A DNA stretch of 6,960 nucleotides from Akkermansiaceae bacterium. GTDB lineage: Bacteria > Verrucomicrobiota > Verrucomicrobiia > Verrucomicrobiales > Akkermansiaceae. Shown here piece by piece: positions 1 to 6,248 of this stretch. Where the stretch lies: the NCBI GenBank assembly GCA_025457805.1, contig JALOTR010000145.1:1-6960 (forward strand). Direction: 5' to 3'. The translations under genes and the position numbers were made by a program. Positions within the stretch are counted from its first letter, which is position 1. Each line of letters begins with the position of its first letter. Under the pieces are notes generated by a model. It was not told the DNA's origin. It saw only the letters and a list, made by a program, of their open reading frames with translations, and did no database searches.

Positions 1-1047
1 GCCGGCCCGAGGGTTTTGCGTGGCGGGCGTGAGTTATGGAATTTCGCCTCCAATGATTACCTCGGTCTGGCACGTCATCCGGAGATCGAGGATGCATTGG
101 TGGAGGGGGTGAAACGGTATGGCGCGGGCTCTGCGGCATCGCGACTGGTTTGTGGCACCTTGCCGCCTCATCGCGAGTTGGAAGAACGACTGGCGGAAGC
201 CAAATCCTCCGAAGCGGCACTGGTGTTTTCATCGGGATTCGCGGCTTCCATGGGCATGATTCCTGCGATTGTGGGCAAGGCGGATCATGTGATCCTCGAC
301 AAGCTTTCCCATGCCTGTCTCGTCGATGCGGCGAAACTTTCAGGTGCGAGCCTGCGGGTTTTTCCGCACAATGATGTGGCGAAACTGGGTCGATTGTTAG
401 AAACCATCCGCTCGAAAGACAAGGACGGCCGGATCCTGGTGGTAACCGAATCCGTGTTCAGCATGGATGGCGATCTTTGCCCCTTGAAGGAGATTCTCGA
501 TCTATCTGATAGATATCATGCCTTGCTGCTGCTCGATGAGGCCCATGGCTTCGGAGTGCTGGGTGAGCGGGGCATGGGCCTGGCGGAGCGGGAAGGCGTG
601 CAAGACCGGGTGAGCTTCCAGATGGGCACGCTGAGCAAGGCAGCAGGGCTGGCAGGCGGTTATGTGGCGGCCTCGCGGGAGTGGATCGACCTGCTGACCA
701 ATCGCGCCCGCTCCTTCATCTATTCCACCGCGCCGCCGCCCTGTCTGGCCCATGCGGCGATGGTTTCGCTGGACCTCATCCGCTCGGAAGAAGGTGGCAG
801 GCTGCGGGCGAAGTTGATGAAAAACATCACACTTCTCGGCGACTCCACCACCCCGATTTTGCCACGGGTGATTGGGGGAAATGAGGCGGCTTTGGCGGCT
901 TCCGCGGAATTGTTAGAAAAGGGATTTATGGTTCCGGCCATCCGTTATCCCACGGTGCCACGTGGGACGGCTAGGCTGCGGGTCAGTGTTTCCGCAGCCC
1001 ATCCGGAAGAGGCCGTGATGGGGTTGGCGGCGGAGTTGAAGAGATGA
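1..1047 (+). CDS. bioF: 8-amino-7-oxononanoate synthase, 5'-truncated by the window edge
   Basis: This PLP-dependent alpha-oxoamine synthase condenses pimeloyl-ACP (or pimeloyl-CoA) with L-alanine to give 8-amino-7-oxononanoate, the first committed step of biotin ring assembly in the cytoplasm. The frame is open to base 1; the residues before the TTG at 16 (AGPRV) continue the family's N-terminal pattern, so the true start lies outside and about 30-35 residues are missing. Counting from the TTG codon at 16, I see the NFASNDYLGL signature (9-18), LSHA with the PLP-stacking His99, the VTESVFSMDGD block (143-153), DEAHG with Asp174 and His177, and the PLP lysine Lys208 in GTLSKAAG. The C-terminus has AIRYPTVPRGTARLR, as in E. 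coli BioF. A 2-amino-3-ketobutyrate CoA ligase is the main alternative, but the C-terminal block favours BioF. The linker near 270-280 is about 11 residues shorter than in E. coli BioF, as recalled. The gene is convergent with the next gene. Confidence 0.93.
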   Translation, partial: AGPRVLRGGRELWNFASNDYLGLARHPEIEDALVEGVKRYGAGSAASRLVCGTLPPHRELEERLAEAKSSEAALVFSSGFAASMGMIPAIVGKADHVILDKLSHACLVDAAKLSGASLRVFPHNDVAKLGRLLETIRSKDKDGRILVVTESVFSMDGDLCPLKEILDLSDRYHALLLLDEAHGFGVLGERGMGLAEREGVQDRVSFQMGTLSKAAGLAGGYVAASREWIDLLTNRARSFIYSTAPPPCLAHAAMVSLDLIRSEEGGRLRAKLMKNITLLGDSTTPILPRVIGGNEAALAASAELLEKGFMVPAIRYPTVPRGTARLRVSVSAAHPEEAVMGLAAELKR

Positions 1048-1055
1048 TGGGGCGC

Positions 1056-1089
1056 AAAAAGCGGCGACACCTTGGATGGGTGCCGCCGC
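1056..1089 (-). terminator. Rho-independent terminator of the YadA-head gene
   Basis: Arms 1061-1071 and 1079-1089 form an 11-bp stem with a 7-base loop. On the minus strand it is followed at once by five U (1060-1056). The pair 1067/1083 is G-U in minus-strand RNA but A-C, a mismatch, in plus-strand RNA, so the structure is intact only in the minus direction. It begins about 30 bases after the stop codon at 1119. The plus-strand side has no T tract, so any termination of bioF here would be incidental. Confidence 0.85.
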
Positions 1090-1118
1090 AGATTGAGAAG
1101 ATGCATCAAACCATGCTA

Positions 1119-2510
1119 TCAGCGCGGACCGACCGCGATGAAGTCAAATCCGATGTCGGCACTGCTATTGGATGTATTCGATACAAACACTTGGTAGCTG
1201 GTGGTCGTGGCTCCCCCAGCTAGATTTCCAACAATGTGTCCTGGAGCGCCTGTAAGTGTGGCGGTGACGGATGGAGCTGAGGCGAATGAAGTGGAGAAAT
1301 TGATTGTATAAAGACCAGTTGATCCCTTGGTGACGGTGAAGCCGCTGCCTTTGGAGATCCCACCGACAGAGTTCACACTGCCCCGGACAATCCGGAGGGA
1401 TTCCTCACCAACCACCGCTGGCCTGCCGCCAACGGTCAATTCTCCAGCCACTTGGAGGCCATTGGCTGGCGGACTATTATCGAATTCACCTACCGTCACG
1501 CCACCATTTGCAGCTACAGTCAGTTTGGACTCTCCGGCGACCTGAACCCTTAGTGCGGGCTCAATAGTGCCACCATTGACATGGAGTTTCGAATTCGGAC
1601 TGGCACCCAAACCCACATTCCCATCTTTTTCGACAGTCATGTGAACGGTATCATTTCCTTCGATCACAAAGTCGTCGTTTGCATCCTGCCCGATGTCCAT
1701 GAAATCGGTGTTGCCTGACTTTTGGAAGCGTAGCTGTGCGCCGCCATTAATGCCCGTGAACGTTGCGAGCAAGTTGGTTCCGGCAAGGGGAGGGAAAGGA
1801 TTCATCACGATCGAGCCATTCGCATTGGTGGTCGACGAGAAGCTTGAAGCAATGTTGCCGCTGAACGTTCCGACAGTGGTGCCCGGCAGTGTCAGATTGG
1901 GTGCCAGTTTTGCGCTGGAGACCGAAGCATTGGTAATCTGAGCGCCCGAAATGGCTCCAGTGATGCTTGCGGCGGGGACGCCCGTGAGGCCGGAGCCATT
2001 GCCGCTGATCGTGCCTGCAATGAAGGTGGTGTTGTGGGTGCCGGGCGTGCCGATGCGGATGACGCCGGATTGGCCACTGATGCCTTTGTTGCCGATGCAG
2101 ATATTGTTATCTCCGGTGATGTTGAATCCGCCGTCCTCGCCGATGCCGATGTTGCCTTTGCCATTGCGGTTCTCGCGGAGGGCACCATCGCCGAGGGCGA
2201 CGTTGAAATTGCCCTTGCTGTTTTTGAACAAGGCCTGAAAACCGACCGCCACATTGCTGGAGCCCAGGTTGGCGGTGAGGGCGCTGCCACCGACGGCGGT
2301 GTTGAAACTTCCTGTCTTGGTGGCAAACAGGGCACGGAATCCATCGGCGGTATTGTTCTTGCCGGTGGTGAATTTGGCTCCGGCACCTATGCCGGTTTTG
2401 GTATTGGTCTGGGCGCTCGCGATTTCCACGGATGCCAGGGACAGGAAACAAATCGCACAGGTGGAGCCAAGGGAGGCGAAGCGGGCGCGGATACTGAGGT
2501 TGGTTTTCAT
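1119..2510 (-). CDS. Secreted protein with YadA-type head repeats and tail-fibre-like modules
   Basis: The 463-residue product is predicted to be exported and fibrous; its partner or ligand is unknown. Residues 1-33 form a signal peptide with a hydrophobic core near 18-28 and an ASA-Q cleavage site. Residues 53-145 hold about six degenerate repeats with an N-x-A-x-G core, starting at Asn53, 70, 86, 103, 120 and 136, so the spacing is 16-17 residues; this is the left-handed beta-roll register of trimeric autotransporter heads. Next comes a Gly/Ser-rich segment (SGNGSGLTGVPAASITG, 169-185), then NVGLGASPNSKLHVNG (298-313), resembling phage tail-fibre and cell-surface modules. A beta-rich C-terminal domain spans about 371-463. 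I see no translocator barrel, S74 chaperone domain, LPXTG or PEP-CTERM. The ATG at 2510 is chosen because it gives a complete signal peptide; no Shine-Dalgarno sequence precedes it. The family assignment is by pattern; the function is unknown. Confidence 0.85.
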   Translation of the reverse strand: MKTNLSIRARFASLGSTCAICFLSLASVEIASAQTNTKTGIGAGAKFTTGKNNTADGFRALFATKTGSFNTAVGGSALTANLGSSNVAVGFQALFKNSKGNFNVALGDGALRENRNGKGNIGIGEDGGFNITGDNNICIGNKGISGQSGVIRIGTPGTHNTTFIAGTISGNGSGLTGVPAASITGAISGAQITNASVSSAKLAPNLTLPGTTVGTFSGNIASSFSSTTNANGSIVMNPFPPLAGTNLLATFTGINGGAQLRFQKSGNTDFMDIGQDANDDFVIEGNDTVHMTVEKDGNVGLGASPNSKLHVNGGTIEPALRVQVAGESKLTVAANGGVTVGEFDNSPPANGLQVAGELTVGGRPAVVGEESLRIVRGSVNSVGGISKGSGFTVTKGSTGLYTINFSTSFASAPSVTATLTGAPGHIVGNLAGGATTTSYQVFVSNTSNSSADIGFDFIAVGPR

Positions 2511-2623
2511 CTAACAGGGGGTTGTTTGGTTTTTTGCACAATCATCGCATGGAACATATTGATCCATTTACGATGAACCCTAGCTCTATCCGCAATGCGG
2601 TGGAGTTGGCAATCAAGAACCCC

Positions 2624-2649
2624 AAAAAACCAACGCCAAGAGGGCGTGG
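2624..2649 (-). terminator. Rho-independent terminator of the HAD gene
   Basis: The arms GGCGT (2643-2647) and ACGCC (2633-2637) give a perfect 5-bp stem with a 5-base loop. Two more C-G pairs (2648-2649 with 2630-2631) can extend it past a single bulged base. Six U follow on the minus strand (2629-2624). It lies about 40 bases past the HAD stop codon at 2690, and it separates that gene from the YadA-head gene, which therefore needs its own promoter. Confidence 0.7.
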
Positions 2650-2689
2650 CTCGGCGATAAACCCGTCTGCTGGCCGCGAAGGGGCCGGT

Positions 2690-3307
2690 TTACGACATCG
2701 ACGATGCGAGCGGCGAAGGGATGGCGATCACCTGCATACCGGCCCGTTGTGCGGCGAGAATGCCGGCGGGTGCGTCCTCGAGCACGAGGCACTTGGCCGG
2801 GCTCACACCGAGCAGGTGGGCGGCCTTGAAGAAAATATCGGGAGCGGGTTTGCCCTCGGTGACGTCATCGGCGGTGACCACTTCGTCAAACCAATCGGAC
2901 ACGCCGACGACGCGCAGGGTTTTTTCCACCACCATGCGGGATCCGCCGCTGGCGATGGCCATGGGGAGCTTGCCGCGAAGGGATTGGGCGAAGGCGGCGA
3001 CTTCATCGATGAGCGTCACCGTATCAAGCCGCTTGAGGAAGGCTTCGCGCTTGGCAAAGGCAACGGCGGCGGGATCGAGATGGAGGTCATACTCGTCATT
3101 CAGATCCACGACGATGTCGCGGGTCGGGCGGCCGCCCATGGCGAGGAAGACGTCCTCCCTGAAGACTCCACCGGCTCCGTAGAGCGCGAGCGCCTCGCAC
3201 CAGGCTTCGAAGTGCGCGGGCATGGAATCGACGAGCGTGCCGTCGCAATCGAAAATCACGGCATCAAAGCCGTCCGGGGGAAAGGAGAAGGGACCGATAC
3301 TCGCCAT
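2690..3307 (-). CDS. HAD-superfamily sugar-phosphate hydrolase/mutase (beta-PGM / YqaB-like)
   Basis: This 205-residue cytoplasmic enzyme of the haloacid dehalogenase superfamily (subfamily IA) is probably a phosphatase or mutase acting on a small sugar phosphate. All four HAD motifs are present. Motif I is DCDGTLVDS, with nucleophile Asp20 and acid/base Asp22; motif II is IASGGS with Ser120; motif III is Lys153 in EGKPAPD; motif IV is LEDAPAGI with Glu177 and Asp178 for Mg2+. An alpha-helical C1 cap lies between motif I and about residue 95. The cap segment GGRPTRDI and the overall length resemble fructose-1-phosphatase YqaB more than classical beta-phosphoglucomutase, so the substrate is open. 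The first in-frame ATG (3307) is preferred because the HAD core begins 14 residues later; a TTG at 3346 would add 13 residues of no family character. No Shine-Dalgarno sequence is evident at either. It lies 103 bases downstream of the pyrophosphorylase gene. Confidence 0.88.
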   Translation of the reverse strand: MASIGPFSFPPDGFDAVIFDCDGTLVDSMPAHFEAWCEALALYGAGGVFREDVFLAMGGRPTRDIVVDLNDEYDLHLDPAAVAFAKREAFLKRLDTVTLIDEVAAFAQSLRGKLPMAIASGGSRMVVEKTLRVVGVSDWFDEVVTADDVTEGKPAPDIFFKAAHLLGVSPAKCLVLEDAPAGILAAQRAGMQVIAIPSPLASSMS

Positions 3308-3377
3308 TGCGGCGGAGGGCTTAGAGGCAAGCCAGTCGCATGGCAAGTGCAGTCGTCGGGAAAACTCGTTTTTCCGG

Positions 3378-3402
3378 AAAATCCTGAGGGAGTCACTAAG
3401 GA
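3378..3402 (-). terminator. Possible weak terminator after the pyrophosphorylase gene
   Basis: On the minus strand TCCTTAG (3402-3396) can pair with CTCAGGA (3388-3382) with one U-C mismatch and a 7-base loop, followed by only four U (3381-3378). It starts 8 bases after the stop codon at 3411, where a terminator would be expected. However, the stem is AU-containing and interrupted, and the U tract is short, so partial read-through into the HAD gene is likely if it works at all. Confidence 0.3.
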
Positions 3403-3410
3403 TAAGCGAT

Positions 3411-4799
3411 TCAGAAACGGAGCGTGGTGTCGCAGAAGGTTCCGGCGGGAATGACTGCGGTTTCCGGGCTGGTGTTTTCGATCTTCACCGAGCCTTCAAT
3501 CACCACGCCCGGGGCAAACTGGACAGGGCCACTGATTTCGAGGGATTTGCAGCCGATGAGGCTGGGCACGCCGAGCCCTTCGATGGAATCGACGAGTTTG
3601 TATTCGTCCGAGAGGGAAATCACCGGCGGCTCGCCGTTGCGGGACGGATGGAGGCGGACCTGGCCGTTTTCGAGCACATCGTAGGCATCGGAGCGGAGGG
3701 CGAGCAGATCGCCCGTGGTCTTGACCGGGGCGAAGCGGCTGCGGGGCACGTCGATGGCGGCAGAGCCCTCGAAGCACTCGATGGCCGCACCCATGGCGAT
3801 TTCCAACTGGATGACGGCGGTCGATTTCTTGTCGCGGGGATCGACCGTCTTGTTGTTGCGGATCATCGGCAGCGGGAGGACGCCGGAATCGGCGGCAAGC
3901 TGCTCTTTCAGGAGGTCGAGGCGGAGCCAGAGGCTGTTGGTGTTGAAATACTGGTGGCGGTCGATGTCCTGGAAGGCATCCAGATCGGCTGCCGGGCACT
4001 GGGCGACCTCGCGGAGGAGGAGGCGGCCGTCCGAATTGCGGCGGGCAAGATGGCCGCCCTTGCGATCGGCGGCGGTGCGGCGGGTGCATTCCATGAGGAA
4101 GGGCGCGCCGGATTGGGCGAAATGCTGGAGGATGACCGGATCGAGGATGGCACCGAGGTTGTCGGAATTGGAAACAAAGGCGTATTTCACTCCTTCGGCG
4201 AGCAGGCGGTCCAGCCATCCGCTGCCGACGAGGGCCGGGTAGAGATCGCCATGGCCGGGCGGGCACCATTCGAGGTCGGGATCGGCGGGCCAGGCCACGG
4301 GATCGAGGGTGGAGGCATCGATTTTCGGGATCTGGTTTTGCATCAACTCCACTTCCGCGGCATCGGCCAGGCCTTCCGAGCGGTAGCGGTCCAGATGGCC
4401 GAGCGTGTCCTCGCTGGTGCTGAAACTGTTCATCAGCAGCAAGCGCACGGGCGCGCCACTGGTTTTCCGGAGGTCGAGGATCTGGCGCACCATCAGGTCG
4501 AGGAAATTCACCCCATCGCGCACGGCGAGCAGGCTCTTGGGACCTTGCAGGCCCATGCTGGTGCCGAGGCCGCCGTTGAGTTTGATCACCACGGCTTGGG
4601 CGAGGAGGTCGGCATCTGCGGGAGTGGCGGGGAGGCTTTCCAGAGAGGCAAGGTGATCCGCAGGGGAGATATCATTTTCCGGGATCATGCCCGTTTCGTT
4701 GCGGAGCAGGGCCTCGTAGTTGCGGCGGAAGGCGCGGATGGCGGCATCTCCCATGCCGGCTGCGGTCATTTTGGTTTCGAATGCGGCAAAGTTTCCCAT
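3411..4799 (-). CDS. UTP-glucose-1-phosphate uridylyltransferase, eukaryotic (UDPGP) type
   Basis: This cytoplasmic enzyme converts UTP and alpha-glucose-1-phosphate to UDP-glucose and pyrophosphate, feeding glycogen, envelope polysaccharide or galactose metabolism. The 462-residue product belongs to the UDPGP family of eukaryotic UGP2, not the usual bacterial GalU family. The nucleotide-binding loop is LNGGLGTSMGLQGPKSLL (74-91). Uridine/sugar-site segments are PPGHGDLYPAL (180-190) and SNSDNLGA (210-217). NTNSLWLRL (286-294), KKSTAVIQLE (324-333) and SRFAPVKTTGDLLALRSD (354-371) match the family core. The C-terminus (about 415-460) shows alternating hydrophobic residues, as in the family's left-handed beta-helix. 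Plant enzymes are about 470 residues, so it looks complete. The ATG at 4799 suits the family's N-terminal helix; no strong Shine-Dalgarno sequence precedes it. A UDP-N-acetylhexosamine pyrophosphorylase of the same superfamily is less likely given the motif set. It lies 72 bases after the LamG-like gene and upstream of the HAD gene. Confidence 0.93.
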   Translation of the reverse strand: MGNFAAFETKMTAAGMGDAAIRAFRRNYEALLRNETGMIPENDISPADHLASLESLPATPADADLLAQAVVIKLNGGLGTSMGLQGPKSLLAVRDGVNFLDLMVRQILDLRKTSGAPVRLLLMNSFSTSEDTLGHLDRYRSEGLADAAEVELMQNQIPKIDASTLDPVAWPADPDLEWCPPGHGDLYPALVGSGWLDRLLAEGVKYAFVSNSDNLGAILDPVILQHFAQSGAPFLMECTRRTAADRKGGHLARRNSDGRLLLREVAQCPAADLDAFQDIDRHQYFNTNSLWLRLDLLKEQLAADSGVLPLPMIRNNKTVDPRDKKSTAVIQLEIAMGAAIECFEGSAAIDVPRSRFAPVKTTGDLLALRSDAYDVLENGQVRLHPSRNGEPPVISLSDEYKLVDSIEGLGVPSLIGCKSLEISGPVQFAPGVVIEGSVKIENTSPETAVIPAGTFCDTTLRF

Positions 4800-4818
4800 G
4801 GCTGCTTGGTGATTGATG

Positions 4819-4854
4819 GCGTGAGCGTGGCTGCGGATGGCAGGCGGGTCACGC
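4819..4854 (-). other. Nested inverted repeat in the pyrophosphorylase leader
   Basis: Perfect 6-base arms GCGTGA (4819-4824) and TCACGC (4849-4854) enclose a second inverted repeat, CTGC/GCAG (4831-4834 and 4840-4843), with a 5-base loop. It would fold as a two-tier hairpin in the 72-base gap just upstream of the start at 4799. It is not followed by a T tract, so it is not a terminator. Whether it does anything is unknown; it may be chance in GC-rich DNA. Confidence 0.25.
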
Positions 4855-4856
4855 GG

Positions 4857-4872
4857 AAAAACCGCAAGCGGT
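4857..4872 (-). terminator. Possible short terminator at the end of the LamG-like gene
   Basis: The inverted repeat ACCGC-AA-GCGGT (4861-4872) begins at the first base of the TGA stop's plus-strand triplet (4872-4874), overlapping the end of the coding region. On the minus strand it reads as a 4-bp stem closed by a G(CUUG)C tetraloop, a loop known to be stable, followed by U residues (4861-4857, the first still in the stem). The stem is short, so termination may be partial. Confidence 0.4.
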
Positions 4873-6248
4873 CACCAATCGCCCGTGCTCCACTTGCCCT
4901 CGAACTCGGGTTCGTAAATATTGAACTCGATGCGACTGAAGGCCTCCATCTTGAAGGTGGCGGTGCCGAAATTCTGGCTGTAGCCGGTGAGCGTGCCATC
5001 GCCCACTTCATCGAGGCGGAACACGATGGAAGAACCATCCGGAAACCACGCCCGGATATCTCCCTGTTTGCGGATGGCTTCCTCCTTGGTCACTTCCGGC
5101 AGCGAGATGGTGCGGAAGCGGGCCACCGGGACTTTCACTTCGCCCAGCGAGGTTTTGAGGGAAATTTTGCCTTCGTCGATGGAGGTCACCTCACCGGCGA
5201 TGGTATCGCCATTGGCCAGCTCCATGCGGCCTTTCTCCGGCTTTTCCTTGGTGGGCTTCGGTTCCTCTTTGGGGACAGGAATTCCGAACTGCCTCATGCC
5301 GCCGATTCGCGGCTCGGGCATTTCCTCAATCACACCATCCCAAGGGGCCACACCGATTCCGGAGATGCGCACTGGCATCGCGTTCTGGGTCACAAAATGA
5401 AGCGCCTTGCCAAATTTCCCCTTGGCCATTTCAGGGTCCGTCCACACCTCGATGATGCGGTCATTGATATACAAACACACCTTGCCGGTCTTGCTGCTGG
5501 CACGCAGTTCGATGCGCACCTTGTCATACTCCGCCAGTGCCTGTGAGTGGGTGCTGCCGAGGAAGGCCTGGGTTTTACAATTGCGGAGATAGATGCTGCC
5601 GCGTTGGAATGATACTTCATAACCGGAAGACGTGCTGTCTTCCGTCGGCTCATCTGAAAACAGAATCACCTTCAAGGAAAACGAGTCCGACCTCCAAGCC
5701 GCATCGAAGGAAACCGAGCATTCTTCCGGCAGCAGATCCGGCCTTGCGATGCTGCCCGCACCTTCCGCACGGAAAGCTCCGCGACTGTAGGTCCATGCGG
5801 GTTTGCCGGCGGATTGTTTCCAGCCATCCATCGAATCCGGGCCGCGATAGAGATAATTCATCTGTCCCTCGATTTTCAAATCCGCCACCATGAGGCGGTT
5901 GAAATTCAGGCGTCCGGCGAACCAAGTATCGAGCGACACCACCTTGTCCGTGACGGATGCCAGTTGCCCGCGGATGACATCTCCGCGGCGGAGCGTGACC
6001 ACGGCCACGTGATCGGCCTCCGGTTGTTTGAGTGTGGCGGGCAGCGAGAGATCGATGACTTTCGAGAGCAGGAAAGAGGCGGGTTTTTCCAGCACCGGCG
6101 ATTGCCAGACGAGAGTCTCCGGTGTGAGGGCCACGAGCGATCCCTGAAGCCTGTCATTGTTGGAAAAGCGCACGAAGGATCCCTCCTCCGCGCGGATCAT
6201 TCCGGCGGCAAGTGTGGAAACCAAAAAGATATAAGATCGGATGCTCAT
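4872..6248 (-). CDS. Exported protein: LamG-like domain flanked by beta-rich GD-x-I-x-G repeats
   Basis: I do not recognise a named family for the full 458-residue protein. A signal peptide (1-20, hydrophobic 6-16, cleavage at IRA-EE) shows export; there is no lipobox or later membrane segment. Residues 131-305 resemble a concanavalin/LamG-like jelly roll of the kind seen in 3-keto-disaccharide hydrolase (DUF1080) proteins: YRGPDSMDGW, then VRIELRASSKTGKVCLYIND (244-263) and a TQNAMPVRISGIGV edge strand (287-300). Around it are four related beta-rich units of about 43-49 residues (26-70, 82-126, 340-384, 396-444), each with an (N/D)GD-x-I-x-G-like core (weakest in the first and last) and alternating hydrophobics. 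A Lys/Pro/Glu-rich linker (325-339) precedes the third unit. The ATG at 6248 overlaps the previous gene's TGA (ATGA), indicating translational coupling. A glycan- or wall-binding role is inferred from the fold only; no catalytic motif is visible. Confidence 0.85.
   Translation of the reverse strand: MSIRSYIFLVSTLAAGMIRAEEGSFVRFSNNDRLQGSLVALTPETLVWQSPVLEKPASFLLSKVIDLSLPATLKQPEADHVAVVTLRRGDVIRGQLASVTDKVVSLDTWFAGRLNFNRLMVADLKIEGQMNYLYRGPDSMDGWKQSAGKPAWTYSRGAFRAEGAGSIARPDLLPEECSVSFDAAWRSDSFSLKVILFSDEPTEDSTSSGYEVSFQRGSIYLRNCKTQAFLGSTHSQALAEYDKVRIELRASSKTGKVCLYINDRIIEVWTDPEMAKGKFGKALHFVTQNAMPVRISGIGVAPWDGVIEEMPEPRIGGMRQFGIPVPKEEPKPTKEKPEKGRMELANGDTIAGEVTSIDEGKISLKTSLGEVKVPVARFRTISLPEVTKEEAIRKQGDIRAWFPDGSSIVFRLDEVGDGTLTGYSQNFGTATFKMEAFSRIEFNIYEPEFEGKWSTGDW

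Noticed and set aside
1044..1223. A 59-codon frame starting with ATGA overlap at the bioF stop
   Set aside because: The ATGA overlap is attractive for coupling, but the frame runs through the minus-strand terminator hairpin and then antisense to the conserved end of the YadA-head gene. The peptide shows no family character.
1892..2386. Out-of-frame minus-strand reading frame within the YadA-head gene
   Set aside because: It arises from the periodic repeat DNA read one base off; the +1 product is Pro/Ser-rich low complexity without motifs, so I see no evidence for overlapping coding.
2672..2686. GGCC/GGCC hairpin just past the HAD stop codon
   Set aside because: It has only four pairs and no T tract; the better terminator is at 2624-2649.
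3308..3346. TTG start at 3346 for the HAD gene
   Set aside because: It would add 13 residues with no resemblance to the family and has no ribosome-binding site; the ATG at 3307 places the HAD core at the usual distance.
2522..3454. A 310-codon plus-strand frame opposite the HAD gene
   Set aside because: The minus strand carries all four HAD motifs, and this frame also crosses a terminator and two intergenic gaps. It is a shadow.
3222..5546. A 774-codon open frame on the plus strand
   Set aside because: It runs antisense through the pyrophosphorylase gene and into the LamG-like gene, both of which show clear family motifs or a signal peptide. Its composition (many His, Gly, Glu, Arg) is that of a complementary-strand shadow of GC-rich coding DNA, and it has no recognisable domain.
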